This document shows positions 23,887 to 31,766 of a stretch of 44,323 nt of DNA, in pieces. The notes beneath the pieces are model-generated. The model was not told the DNA's origin. It searched no databases and worked only from the letters and a program-made list of their open reading frames with translations. The stretch lies in assembly GCA_937902315.1 (NCBI GenBank), contig CALGUG010000049.1:1-44323 (forward strand), written 5' to 3'. How positions within the stretch are numbered: position 1 is the first letter of the stretch; every line of letters begins with the position of its first letter. A program made the translations under genes and the position numbers. The stretch comes from an uncultured Chloroflexales bacterium (GTDB lineage Bacteria > Chloroflexota > Chloroflexia > Chloroflexales > Chloroflexaceae).

Positions 23887-24816
23887 ATGAACACAGCACC
23901 CGCTGCCATCTGTGTCGTCGGCAGCTTAAACATGGACTTAGTCGTTCGTTCACCGCAGCTTCCTAGTCCGGGTCAAACCATTAGCGGCGGCCCTTTCGCT
24001 ACCTACCACGGTGGCAAAGGCGCTAACCAAGCGGTGGCTGCAGCCCGTCTGGGCGGCAAGGTGGCGATGATCGGTCGCGTTGGTGACGATGCGTTCGGTA
24101 GTCAGTTACGAGATGGGCTCGCCCGCGAAGGTATCGACGTCGCTCAGGTGGCTTCTGTCGAGGCGACCGCATCGGGCATCGCGCTGATCACTGTTCAAGA
24201 AGACGGTCAAAATACGATCGTGATTGCGCCTGGTGCCAACGCCGCTCTGAGCGTAGCCGATATCGAAGCTGCCGCCGATCTAATCGGCCAAGCTGCGGTT
24301 TTGGTCTTACAACTCGAAACTCCCTTAGAGACGGTTGTGGCAGCAGCCAAGATCGCCCACGAGGCTGGGGTTAAGGTCGTGCTCAATCCGGCACCTGCTC
24401 AGCCCTTACCGAGCGAGCTTCTGAGCTATGTCGATGTGTTGATGCCCAACCAGAGCGAAGCCGCCCTCTTGAGCGGTATGGCGGTGAATGACGAAGACGA
24501 TGCGGTCAAAGCCGCGCAACATTTGCGCTCATACGGTATCGACTATGTGGTTGTAACGCTCGGCGATCAAGGCGCGCTCTTGGTCGGCCCCGAGGGTAAG
24601 CAACGCATCTCGGCTCATCAGGTCAAAGCCGTCGATGCGACCGCCGCTGGCGATGCGTTTGTAGCTGCGTTTGCTGTGGCCTTGGCCGAAGGTCGCGACT
24701 ATGCGACCGCCTTAGCGTGGGGCAACGCCGCTGGTGCCCTTGCAGTTACTGCAGCGGGCGCTCAGCCATCTCTGCCAACCCGGGCTGCCCTCGAGGCTCT
24801 TTTGGCGGGCCGCTAA
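23887..24816 (+). CDS. rbsK: Ribokinase-family (PfkB) sugar kinase
   Basis: A 309-aa cytoplasmic kinase that phosphorylates ribose or a similar sugar at the terminal hydroxyl using ATP. Family signature 1 is visible (GGPFATYHGGKGANQAVAA), as are the substrate region VVGSLNMDLVVRSP and the anion hole/catalytic base motif near the end, DATAAGDAFVAAF (canonical DTxGAGD, here with Ala replacing Gly in GAGD). A GTG at 23878 and ATG at 23887 are possible starts; the ATG with GTGAGGG upstream is preferred. The ribokinase call fits the length and GGKGANQ motif better than fructokinase. It is the first of several plus-strand genes; its own transcript may end before argC, which has a separate -10 box. 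Confidence 0.88.
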   Translation: MNTAPAAICVVGSLNMDLVVRSPQLPSPGQTISGGPFATYHGGKGANQAVAAARLGGKVAMIGRVGDDAFGSQLRDGLAREGIDVAQVASVEATASGIALITVQEDGQNTIVIAPGANAALSVADIEAAADLIGQAAVLVLQLETPLETVVAAAKIAHEAGVKVVLNPAPAQPLPSELLSYVDVLMPNQSEAALLSGMAVNDEDDAVKAAQHLRSYGIDYVVVTLGDQGALLVGPEGKQRISAHQVKAVDATAAGDAFVAAFAVALAEGRDYATALAWGNAAGALAVTAAGAQPSLPTRAALEALLAGR

Positions 24817-24904
24817 CGAGCGAGGCGCTTTAGAAACGGTCATAACGCCTAGAAAACAAGTTCAGCTTCACGTGCGAAGTGGCCTTTTTACCTTGCTAAA
24901 ACAT

Positions 24905-24912
24905 GGTAAAAT
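24905..24912 (+). promoter_or_regulatory. Possible -10 box of argC
   Basis: GGTAAAAT, with TG just before, fits an extended -10 (TGGTAAAAT) 30 bp upstream of the argC ATG. No -35 was recognised. Confidence 0.35.
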
Positions 24913-24942
24913 ATGAGCGTTATAGCGACTGGGAGGAAGTCC

Positions 24943-25944
24943 ATGGTACGAGTTGGCATTTACGGTGCGAGTGGCTATGCGGGTTTTGAGCTTCTCAAAC
25001 TTCTGCATCAGCATCCGCAAGTACAAGTTGTTTGGGCGACATCACGCTCTAATGCGGGGCAAAATATACGCGATTCTTTTCCGACAACAATCGACCAGCC
25101 TTTGATCGCCGCCGAAGAGGCCGATCTTTCAGCTGTAGATGTTGTTTTTTGTAGTTTACCGCACGGCGTGTCTGTCCCTCTGGTGCAGAAGGTGCTTGAG
25201 GCGGGCAAGAAGGTCATCGACTTGAGCGATGCCCTGCGCTTGAACGACCCTGAAGACTATCAGCGCCGTCGTGGCAAGCCGCACGAAGCGCCCGAGCTGC
25301 TGAGCGCTGCTGTCTACGGTCTGCCCGAACTGCACCGTGAGCGGATCAAGCAAGCTCGTGTGGTTGCTAACCCAGGTTGCTACCCAACCACTGTCATTCT
25401 AGCCGTCAAGCCTCTTGTCGATGCTGGGCTGCTGGCAGACAATACCGTGATTGTCGATAGCAAGTCGGGTGTATCGGGAGCGGGTCGCTCGCTCTCGTTG
25501 AAAACCCATTTCGGCGAAGCACACGAAAATTTCAGTGCGTACAATATCGGGCGAACCCATCGCCATATCGCGGAGATGGAACAGGAGACTGGCGTCGAGA
25601 TTATCTTCTCGCCCCATCTTCTGCCGGTTTTCCGAGGTATTCTCTCAACCATCTACCTCAATCTGAAGCCGGGAACCAACCCTGAAACCGTACGTGCTGT
25701 CTTTGAAGAGCGCTACGCCAACGAACGTTTTGTGAGCTTGTTGCCTGCTGGTCGCCTGCCCGAACTTCGCCACGCAGTCGATACAAACTCGGTGGTTTTG
25801 GGCATTCAGCCGGTCGATGTCGAACGTGGACGCTACATTATCGTCTCGGTCGAAGACAATCTGGTGAAGGGCGCTGCTGGGCAAGCCATTCAAAATATGA
25901 ACCTTATGTTTGGGCTTGACGAAGCAACAGGCCTACGCTCGTAA
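24943..25944 (+). CDS. argC: N-acetyl-gamma-glutamyl-phosphate reductase
   Basis: This enzyme carries out the third step of arginine synthesis: NADPH-dependent reduction of N-acetylglutamyl phosphate to the semialdehyde. The 333-aa protein has the N-terminal nucleotide-binding GIYGASGYAG, the active-site cysteine in NPGCYPT, SKSGVSGAG, and a C-terminal catalytic region with FSPHLLPVFRGI and EDNLVKGAAGQAIQNMN, all hallmarks of ArgC. The ATG at 24943 is preferred to one 30 bp upstream because GGGAGGAAG precedes it and the family N-terminus begins there. The next gene, argB, encodes the preceding step and lies 42 bp downstream. A role in the related LysW lysine route was considered; no lysW gene is present. 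Confidence 0.93.
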   Translation: MVRVGIYGASGYAGFELLKLLHQHPQVQVVWATSRSNAGQNIRDSFPTTIDQPLIAAEEADLSAVDVVFCSLPHGVSVPLVQKVLEAGKKVIDLSDALRLNDPEDYQRRRGKPHEAPELLSAAVYGLPELHRERIKQARVVANPGCYPTTVILAVKPLVDAGLLADNTVIVDSKSGVSGAGRSLSLKTHFGEAHENFSAYNIGRTHRHIAEMEQETGVEIIFSPHLLPVFRGILSTIYLNLKPGTNPETVRAVFEERYANERFVSLLPAGRLPELRHAVDTNSVVLGIQPVDVERGRYIIVSVEDNLVKGAAGQAIQNMNLMFGLDEATGLRS

Positions 25945-25965
25945 CGCTTTGCTATCGTCATCTCG

Positions 25966-25971
25966 TATAAT
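25966..25971 (+). promoter_or_regulatory. -10 box of argB, near-leaderless
   Basis: A consensus TATAAT lies only 15 bp before the argB ATG, so a transcript from it would have a leader of about 9 nt. The -35 is weak. Confidence 0.5.
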
Positions 25972-25986
25972 AGATACTATAGTACG

Positions 25987-26742
25987 ATGTCAGATCTTCT
26001 TGTATTGAAGGTCAGCGGTCATGAGCTCGATGACCCCGCCTTTCTCGAAGAGTTGTGCAGCCAAATCGCTGCACTTTCAAGGCCAGCGATTTTGGTACAC
26101 GGGGGTGGTAAGGAAATTACTGCTGCACTCGAGTATTATGGCCAAAAAACAAACTTCATCAATGGCTTGCGGGTGACACCACCCGAAAGCATGGCCGTGA
26201 TGGAGATGGTCGTCTGTGGCAGCATTAACAAACGCATCGTTGCATTACTTGTAAGCAAGGGCGTTCAAGCTGTAGGACTGAGCGGCGTCGATCTTGGGTT
26301 GCTTGGCAGTGTACCCTATCGGCCAGATGGAATCGATCTCGGTCGCGTGGGCGAGATAACTCAAGTGAATACGGCCGCTTTCGAGCGAATGCTCGCATTA
26401 GGCTGGTTGCCCGTTGTGGCGCCGGTCACGCTTGGTATCGAGGACAAGCTCCCGTATAATACCAATGCGGATCATATCGCACAGGCCGTGGCGTCTGCTT
26501 TGGGCGCAAGCGAACTCGCGTTTGTGAGCAATGTGCCCGGTGTGCTTGTTGATGGAGCTGTCGTACCTCAATTGACACCCAGCCAGATCGACGTCTTGAT
26601 CGCTTCTGGCGTGATCAATGGCGGTATGATCCCCAAAGTGAAAGCTGCGGTGGCGGCTCTGGATACAGGCGTTCGAGCAACCAGAATTACGAATCTGCAG
26701 GGTGTGCAGAACGGTGGAACCCGCATTCAACGAGAGATCTAA
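25987..26742 (+). CDS. argB: Acetylglutamate kinase
   Basis: Phosphorylates N-acetylglutamate with ATP in the second step of arginine synthesis. The 251-aa amino-acid-kinase fold shows the VHGGGKEI phosphate loop (~residues 38-45), the substrate region INGLRVTPPESM, the GSINKRIV helix, NTNADHIAQAVA and the C-terminal ATP-site MIPKVKAAVAAL. It is close in size to short ArgB/LysZ enzymes; the NGLRVT and GMIPK motifs favour ArgB. No Shine-Dalgarno is visible before the ATG, and a TATAAT lies 15 bp upstream, so translation may be leaderless. It follows argC by 42 bp and precedes a Crp-family gene by 5 bp. Confidence 0.9.
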   Translation: MSDLLVLKVSGHELDDPAFLEELCSQIAALSRPAILVHGGGKEITAALEYYGQKTNFINGLRVTPPESMAVMEMVVCGSINKRIVALLVSKGVQAVGLSGVDLGLLGSVPYRPDGIDLGRVGEITQVNTAAFERMLALGWLPVVAPVTLGIEDKLPYNTNADHIAQAVASALGASELAFVSNVPGVLVDGAVVPQLTPSQIDVLIASGVINGGMIPKVKAAVAALDTGVRATRITNLQGVQNGGTRIQREI

Positions 26743-26747
26743 GGCCC

Positions 26748-27434
26748 ATGAAGGCAGGAGATGGTGCCAGTATACTGGTCAGCGATATCTTTCAAGATTT
26801 AGCCCCTACCGAACTGGCAGCTATCAGGCGGGTTTCCAGTTTAGCTCATTACGAGTCCGGGCATATCTTCTTCTCGCCCGAAGAGCGTGATGACTACCTG
26901 CATATTTTGCAGAACGGTCGCGTGCGACTCTACAAACTTTCAGCGGAAGGGCGGGCGCTCACCTTGGCCGTGCTAGAACCAGTCGCGGTTTTTGGTGAGA
27001 TGAGTGTACTAGGCCCGTGGCGGCACGATAGCTTTGCAGAAGCGATGACGGTTTGCGAGGTGGCCTCTATCAGTCACGACGACTTGCTTCCGCTTATGGA
27101 GCAGTATCCGCAGATCGCATTGCGCTTAATGGATTTGATGGCACAGCGCCTTCAATCGATGGAAAACAAGCTCGCTGATATCGCTTTCAAAAGCGTTCCT
27201 CAGCGCCTTGCAACGGTGTTACTCGACTTGGTTGCCGATTCCGGCCTGCCGCAAAACGGCACACCAACAGTCGTGCGTTATACACATCAGCAACTTGCTG
27301 AGATGATCGGCTCTTACCGCGAAACGGTAACCAAAGCGGTAGGAGATTTCCGCGACGGAGGCTTGATCCGTATTGAAGAGGAGGCTATCTACTTAACTGA
27401 TGTTCCACGCCTCCAAAGCTTAGCCAAGCGCTAA
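26748..27434 (+). CDS. Crp/Fnr-family transcription regulator
   Basis: A 228-aa regulator with an N-terminal cyclic-nucleotide-binding-type beta-roll (~20-120; GRVRLYKLSAEGRALTLAVL, AVFGEMSVLG) and a C-terminal winged helix of the Crp type (~150-220; HQQLAEMIGSYRETVTKAVG). No N-terminal cysteine cluster for an iron-sulphur centre is present, so it is not an oxygen-sensing Fnr; the GEMSVLG loop lacks the full RxS cAMP pocket, so the ligand is uncertain. It starts 5 bp after argB and is probably co-transcribed with it, which raises the possibility that it is a local or carbon/nitrogen regulator. Targets cannot be read from the window. Confidence 0.88.
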   Translation: MKAGDGASILVSDIFQDLAPTELAAIRRVSSLAHYESGHIFFSPEERDDYLHILQNGRVRLYKLSAEGRALTLAVLEPVAVFGEMSVLGPWRHDSFAEAMTVCEVASISHDDLLPLMEQYPQIALRLMDLMAQRLQSMENKLADIAFKSVPQRLATVLLDLVADSGLPQNGTPTVVRYTHQQLAEMIGSYRETVTKAVGDFRDGGLIRIEEEAIYLTDVPRLQSLAKR

Positions 27435-27903
27435 TCTAGCGCTTGAAATGGCCTAAAGGCCCTCTTGGGTTGTCGTAGGCTGTAGTGTCGTTCGTACCGG
27501 AGCTACGGAGGTGGGCTTCCACAACAACATCAAGGTTTCTCCTCATTCTTGCTGAGAAGAGACTAGATGTGGGTACGTAGTATATGGTACAATATCAAGG
27601 GTTCTTTTACTTTTTAGTGCTCTTAGAGGACTGGAAAGTGGCCTAAACTTGGTGAGTTTTGGTCTATCATCCCTTAGGTCTAAGGGGTGAGGAGTAGCTG
27701 GTACAAGTACGGCTGGTTCGTCACGCGTCGCTGATGCAAGATAGAAGGTCCGAGAGCCTCGGCTCAAGGCTTTCTACCATCTATCCCGTTACGAAGTTGT
27801 TCGCGAATTTTCGTAGAATGCTAGTGGACAGCCTAGGGCATGTAGTGGTAGGATATGTACACTGCTAGAGTCGTAGGTTGGTTGACGAGCACACAGATAC
27901 TTC
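27435..27903 (+). other. 470-bp spacer, possible structured leader of moaB
   Basis: No credible ORF. An extended -10 (TGGTACAAT, 27585-27593) could start a ~300-nt leader. Within it are CCCTTAG/CTAAGGG (27671-27686) and a two-tier hairpin, TAGAAGG/CTTTCTA enclosing CCGAG/CTCGG (27742-27776). I recognise no Rfam family; a molybdenum-cofactor riboswitch should be tested because moaB follows. Confidence 0.4.
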
Positions 27904-28425
27904 ATGGGGTATAAGCAACATCAGCAGTATGCCACTCAGGCCGAATTAGGGCCGATTCAGTGTGGTATTATTACAATTAGTGATACGCGTACGCCTGAGA
28001 CCGATACGAGTGGCGCCCTTGTACGGGAAGCGCTCGTAGCGTCAGGTAACGAGGTCACCCACTATGCGGTGATCAAGGACGAGCCGTCTATCATCACCGC
28101 ACTCATTCGAGAGTGGGAACAAGACGGTTGCCAAGCCATTCTCACCAATGGTGGAACGGGCATATCACGGCGTGACAGCACATTCGAGGCAATCGATGGG
28201 CTGCTCGATAAACGTCTGCCTGGCTTTGGCGAGCTTTTCCGTATGCTTTCCTATGCGGATATCGGCGCGGGGGCGATGCTCTCGCGAGCAGTAGCAGGTG
28301 TCTACGGGCACTCGCTGATTTTCAGTATGCCCGGTTCGCCCGGAGCGGTGCGGTTGGCGATGGAGAAGCTAATTGTGCCGGAACTCCAGCACCTTGTGTG
28401 GGAAACAGTACGCCAGGGTGCATAA
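27904..28425 (+). CDS. moaB: Molybdenum cofactor biosynthesis protein MoaB/Mog
   Basis: A 173-aa protein of the MoaB/Mog family, which binds molybdopterin and (in Mog) adenylylates it before metal insertion. Motifs seen: IITISDTRTPETDTSG near residue 25, the substrate loop ILTNGGTGISRRD (~79-91), and MPGSPGAVRLAMEKL near residue 140. Length is typical. No strong ribosome site precedes the ATG, and a ~470-bp possibly structured spacer lies upstream. No other Moco genes are in the window, so the rest of the pathway must be elsewhere. MoaB and Mog cannot be separated from the sequence alone. Confidence 0.9.
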   Translation: MGYKQHQQYATQAELGPIQCGIITISDTRTPETDTSGALVREALVASGNEVTHYAVIKDEPSIITALIREWEQDGCQAILTNGGTGISRRDSTFEAIDGLLDKRLPGFGELFRMLSYADIGAGAMLSRAVAGVYGHSLIFSMPGSPGAVRLAMEKLIVPELQHLVWETVRQGA

Positions 28426-28509
28426 TTGTCAATTTTCTGGTATTATAGAGGCGTTGCAGCGTTCATACTGCTGTGCTCTCCGCATTACATGTAAGGAGCC
28501 AGAGTACCC

Positions 28510-29142
28510 ATGTCGACAGTAGACGCTTTTCGTGGCCTGCATTACCCCAATAGAATTGGCCGCCTGTTCTACCTGTCGCTCGAGGATGTGATGGGTGTGA
28601 ATGGTGTCAGGGCGCTACTGCGCCTAGCTGACCTGCCACAGTTCATTGATGCCTATCCCCCGAATGACTTGAAGCGCGAATATCCTTTCGAGGCAATTGC
28701 GGCTACCTCGGTTGCATTGAGCACTATGTATGGTCCGCGTGGTGCTCGTGGCCTCGAATTGCGTGCCGGGCGTGTGGCCTTCACGTTGGGGTTGAAAGAG
28801 TTCGGCCCGTTGTTGGGTATGGCTGATCTTGCACTCAAGTTGATGCCGATCACCATGAAGTTGAAGATCGCGCTTAACGCCACAGCGCAGACATTTGATC
28901 GATTTAGCGATCAGTCGAGCCACGTGGAAGAGGAGCGAGGTCAGTTTATTTATCATATTACGCGAGATCCAAATAGCTTGCGGGAAGATGTTGGCCTAAA
29001 CTTTTATCTTGCACGCGGTATTTTGGAAGAAGCGACGGCTTGGGTGAGCGGTGGTCGGCGATTCCTCGTCGAGCAGGTTACATCGATCGGTCTCGGCGAT
29101 AAGACCACATCGTTCACTATCAACAAAGATCCTATCGAATGA
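28510..29142 (+). CDS. V4R-like domain protein, function unknown
   Basis: The 210-aa soluble protein has an N-terminal part (FYLSLEDVMGVNGVRALLRL) and a C-terminal half resembling the V4R (4-vinyl reductase) small-molecule-binding domain: YLARGILEEATAWVSGGRR then FLVEQVTSIGLGDKTTSFTI. In standard V4R domains that region carries conserved cysteines (CxAxGDxxC); here no cysteine occurs in it, so metal binding is not expected. V4R domains occur in bacteriochlorophyll 4-vinyl reductase and in ligand sensors; no chlorophyll gene is nearby, so a sensor or orphan role is more likely. AAGGAG lies 11 nt before the ATG. Confidence in the family is moderate. Confidence 0.55.
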   Translation: MSTVDAFRGLHYPNRIGRLFYLSLEDVMGVNGVRALLRLADLPQFIDAYPPNDLKREYPFEAIAATSVALSTMYGPRGARGLELRAGRVAFTLGLKEFGPLLGMADLALKLMPITMKLKIALNATAQTFDRFSDQSSHVEEERGQFIYHITRDPNSLREDVGLNFYLARGILEEATAWVSGGRRFLVEQVTSIGLGDKTTSFTINKDPIE

Positions 29143-29218
29143 CCAACGACGGAAGAGGTGGTTGTGGTGGCCTAGCCATCATAACCACATCACTCGATCG
29201 TTCGCATCCGCCATACTT

Positions 29219-29431
29219 ATGATGCGTTGGATTGCGTTAAAACTGATCCGGTTTTATCAGGTGGCCATATCACCTTGGACCCCTCCAAGTTGTATCTATG
29301 TGCCTACCTGTTCGGCCTATGGCTATCAAGCCATCGAAAAATATGGTGTCCTTAAAGGGGGTCTTTTAACAGCGTGGCGCATTTTACGCTGTAACCCTTG
29401 GGCACGCGGCGGTTATGATCCTGTCCCATGA
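29219..29431 (+). CDS. yidD: Membrane protein insertion efficiency factor YidD
   Basis: A short (~70 aa) basic protein. The signatures are clear: LIRFYQVAISPWTPPSC, the central CxYxPTCSxYGYQAI pattern (CIYVPTCSAYGYQAI) with its paired cysteines, and the C-terminal WRILRCNPWARGGYDPVP. YidD assists YidC in inserting proteins into the inner membrane. Two adjacent ATGs (29219 and 29222) start it; a longer frame upstream to 29051 is spurious. It usually sits in the rnpA-yidC operon, but here it is separate, behind the V4R-like gene, and is followed by a strong terminator. Confidence 0.92.
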   Translation: MMRWIALKLIRFYQVAISPWTPPSCIYVPTCSAYGYQAIEKYGVLKGGLLTAWRILRCNPWARGGYDPVP

Positions 29432-29492
29432 GGGGTCGCTGGCGCTTCCAGACGTTGTGTCTGGGGTGTTGTAAATGACTAAAACCTTAAGC

Positions 29493-29544
29493 TAACACAC
29501 TGAACTCTACTTTCGAGTAGAGGTCGGTGTGTTATGCTTTTTTT
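29493..29544 (+). terminator. Intrinsic terminator
   Basis: A long stem, TAACACAC...CTCTACT with AGTAGAG...GTGTGTTA, capped by TTCG and followed by TTTTTTT, 62 bp past yidD. A second palindrome (CTTGGCTAAGCCAAG) lies at ~29568. Confidence 0.92.
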
Positions 29545-29689
29545 ATTGCTCTGCTCTTGGCTAAGCCAAGCAAAAGCAGTCTCGTCTGCAAGGCGAGGCT
29601 ATTTTTATGCGCGCTTCAGCGCTATCGCTTGCGGTAGCGTAGCCTCAATCAGGCCCTTGCTAACCCAATCCGCTTGATAGATTTGAACG

Positions 29690-29750
29690 TTGGCGGTGAA
29701 GGTTTTACCCTCCATTCGATCCCTCGCGCGTCCGCCTACGGCTACCAAGT
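29690..29750 (+). repeat. R1 copy I
   Basis: TTGGCGGTGAAGGTTTT, CCATTCGATCC and the perfect core at 29727-29744, located beyond the yidD terminator. Confidence 0.85.
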
Positions 29751-29802
29751 CACTTTCCTTCCATTCAGTCCATCTCGCATTTCGCTGCCTTCGTTGAAAC
29801 CT

Positions 29803-29985
29803 GCCTATGCATTACCCAAAAGTTGTGTCGGCAGCAAAAGGCGATCGTTCGCATACCATCGCGGGATTATCCCTACAACATCAACATTCACCCCCTCGCC
29901 CGCAGTGCGGGAGAGGGGGCCGGGGGGTGAGGGCAGATAACGCTGACCTTATGGAGATTTGTGGGTAATGTACAGCGTTGCAACC
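29803..29985 (+). repeat. R3 compound repeat, long copy
   Basis: Inverted match of 10909-11085, including the hairpin CCCCCTCGCCCGCA/TGCGGGAGAGGGGG (29891-29919) and the GGGGGGTGAGGGCAGATAAC unit that also opens the window at position 1. Confidence 0.85.
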
Positions 29986-30029
29986 TGCCGGGAGCATTCG
30001 CTGTCTTTCGCTGCCAAACATCGCAGCTA

Positions 30030-30159
30030 ATACCACATTCGTTTAAAGACATGCCCACTTGGAGTGTAAGAAAACAAAACCAGGGAAAGCGTTACAACAA
30101 AAAGAGACAAGTTCCACTCTGCCGAAGGCCAAATAGAATGAAGCAAGCGAATTTGGTAT
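30030..30159 (+). repeat. R2 MITE-like element, copy 2 (hairpin lost)
   Basis: 130 bp between ATACCACATTCG and CGAATTTGGTAT. The flanks match copy 1, but the hairpin is reduced to GTTACAAC at ~30091, as if it had been cut out or slipped over in replication. Confidence 0.85.
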
Positions 30160-30453
30160 AACCCATGGGCTTCAAGCCTTGCACTCTCGTGACGAGGAAA
30201 AACCGGGAGCAAACATGGTCGCGTTCCGCTCTGCCGGAGCCCAACATGCATATCGGCCCAAAACTTTAGGCCCTCAAGCGCGGTATACACTATGAATATC
30301 GGTACAAAGTAGGAGGCTTTGTCGCCTCGCATGCTATACCATAAGGCTCTGCTTGGCACCCAGCTATACAAGCAGCTTCGTTTTGAGCGCAATGCCCTCG
30401 TTGATCATGGCGCTTTTCCTTAGAAAAGTGCTCGAAATTGTTTCAACCGTAGT

Positions 30454-30479
30454 GCAACTATTCCCATAAACATTTCGTC
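30454..30479 (+). promoter_or_regulatory. Candidate ECF-type promoter
   Basis: GCAAC (30454-30458), 17 nt, CGTC (30476-30479) matches the AAC...CGTC pattern of many ECF sigma promoters and lies 82 bp before the sigma gene, suggesting autoregulation. Confidence 0.4.
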
Positions 30480-30560
30480 AAATAGCTCAGAGCGAGGGAA
30501 TGAAGCTTGATCCCTCCTATTTTGCGGATCGCTTCGCCTGTAGCAGTGAGGAGATAAACG

Positions 30561-31253
30561 TTGGCAGAGCCATCGATTGAATTAATACAAAGAGCGCAAG
30601 GTGGTGATCCTGAGGCACTAACTCAGCTAGTGCTTAGTCAGCAGCACTACGTTTATAGCATTGCTATGAGCGTGTTAAAAGAGCCCGAAGATGCAGCTGA
30701 TTTAACGCAGGAAGCCTTTATCCGCTTGTTCCGGGCGCTGCCCCAATATAATGGCGAAAGCCGCTTTACAACGTGGCTCTACCGGCTGGTTGTGAACTTG
30801 GGGCGCGATGAGTTGCGACGTCGAGGTCGACAAGTACCGATTGTGCCGCCCATCGTTGATGAAGAAGAGCAGCACGATCCGATGGCAAGTGTCGCCGATG
30901 ATGACCGTTGGAGTGATCCTGCGCGTGCCCTCGATTCTCAAGAACTACGAGAATCGGTTCGCGCCGCCTTGTATCAGCTTGAAGAGCATCATCGTTTGGT
31001 TTTAACACTTTACTATTTTGACGACTTAAAATATACTGATATCGCAGCTATTTTGGATTTACCTTTGAATACTGTCAAAAGCCATATCCGACGCGGTAAA
31101 GAGCGACTTGCAATGTTGCTTGAAGCCGAAGGACAACCGCCAAAGCAGCAGCATACGGTTGCTCCTGCGAGCCGAGCACGGGAGCAAAAGAGCGGTTCTA
31201 CCGCCCTGTCGCCCTTTCGGTTGAGCTTGCGTTTGGGGGGAGGCCGAGCATGA
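30561..31253 (+). CDS. ECF-type RNA polymerase sigma factor
   Basis: A 230-aa group 4 sigma factor with region 2 (DAADLTQEAFIRLFRALPQY, FTTWLYRLVVNLGRDELRRR, ~42-90) and region 4 (YQLEEHHRLVLTLYYFDDLKYTDIAAILDLPLNTVKSHIRRG, ~135-178). The inter-region linker is long and acidic (~92-125), and an ~45-residue basic tail follows region 4. Translation starts at TTG, supported by GTGAGGAG 7 nt upstream; no ATG is available in the right place. The last codons overlap the next gene by 4 bp (ATGA), so the sigma factor and its probable membrane anti-sigma factor are made together. A candidate ECF promoter lies upstream. Confidence 0.92.
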   Translation: MAEPSIELIQRAQGGDPEALTQLVLSQQHYVYSIAMSVLKEPEDAADLTQEAFIRLFRALPQYNGESRFTTWLYRLVVNLGRDELRRRGRQVPIVPPIVDEEEQHDPMASVADDDRWSDPARALDSQELRESVRAALYQLEEHHRLVLTLYYFDDLKYTDIAAILDLPLNTVKSHIRRGKERLAMLLEAEGQPPKQQHTVAPASRAREQKSGSTALSPFRLSLRLGGGRA

Positions 31254-31744
31254 ACGAACAGTACGATGTAAACAGCGAACGTGAGCCAGAAACAGCTCTC
31301 GATAAGGTCTTGCGAGCTGAACTGCGTTGGGAAGCTCCTTCGCATGTAACAAACAACCTTTTGGCCTTAGTTGCGCTCGCCTCTTCAGAATCGGGCCTTG
31401 CGTTCAACCAAAGTCCAGCGTTTGAGCCGCCAGAACGGCCCAAACGTTGGTACGTGATTCTGGTTTCTGTCTTGACGACAGCTGCGATTGTGGTTTCGTT
31501 GATGGTGGCATGGCAGTTCAGCACCCACATGGGCCTGCCCGCCATGTGGCAGTCGATTAGTGAGACGATCGGCAGTGGTATCGATCAGATCAACACATCG
31601 CTGCCCCAGCTGAGCACGATCGTTTCGCTGATAAGCGGAGTGCGTAACTACCTCTACTGGCTTTTGTTGGTAGCGGTGCTGTGGGCGGTCTTCGATGGCT
31701 GGTCACCCAATAATATGTCTTCGCAGCGTCAGCAAGTTTCCTAA
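31250..31744 (+). CDS. Membrane protein, probable anti-sigma factor
   Basis: This 164-aa protein overlaps the sigma gene by 4 bp. Residues 1-65 are acidic and cytoplasmic (ETALDKVLRAELRWEAPSHV, a region suited to bind a sigma factor). Two hydrophobic segments follow (~70-90 and ~133-152). It lacks the HxxxCxxC zinc motif of ZAS-type anti-sigma factors, so the role rests on gene order and topology. If correct, it would hold the sigma factor at the membrane until an envelope signal releases it. The terminator at 31767-31799 ends the two-gene unit. Confidence 0.6.
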   Translation: MNEQYDVNSEREPETALDKVLRAELRWEAPSHVTNNLLALVALASSESGLAFNQSPAFEPPERPKRWYVILVSVLTTAAIVVSLMVAWQFSTHMGLPAMWQSISETIGSGIDQINTSLPQLSTIVSLISGVRNYLYWLLLVAVLWAVFDGWSPNNMSSQRQQVS

Positions 31745-31766
31745 AACCTGTTTGAGTGCTCTTTCG

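Larger units (their letters stand above)
29545..30453. other. Repeat-filled intergenic region before the sigma gene
   Basis: About 0.9 kb with no credible ORF. It holds R1 copy I, a long R3 copy, R2 copy 2 and further degraded R2 pieces (TTCCGCTCTGCCGGAG near 30225). Confidence 0.6.

Noticed and set aside
24943..26742. LysW-dependent lysine biosynthesis genes (lysY/lysZ).
   Set aside because: No lysW or lysX is nearby and ArgC/ArgB-specific motifs fit better, though dual use cannot be excluded.
27543..27767. 74-codon minus-strand frame in the moaB spacer.
   Set aside because: No ribosome site, low-complexity Arg/Pro/Ser composition, and overlap with paired hairpin DNA.
29300..29340. YidD's CSAYGYQ stretch looks like the translation of the R1 core (ASAYGYQ), suggesting R1 derived from yidD.
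   Set aside because: The nucleotide match is short (~14 of 18 bases), the YidD motif is conserved across bacteria on its own, and the rest of R1 shows no YidD similarity. Coincidence is likelier.
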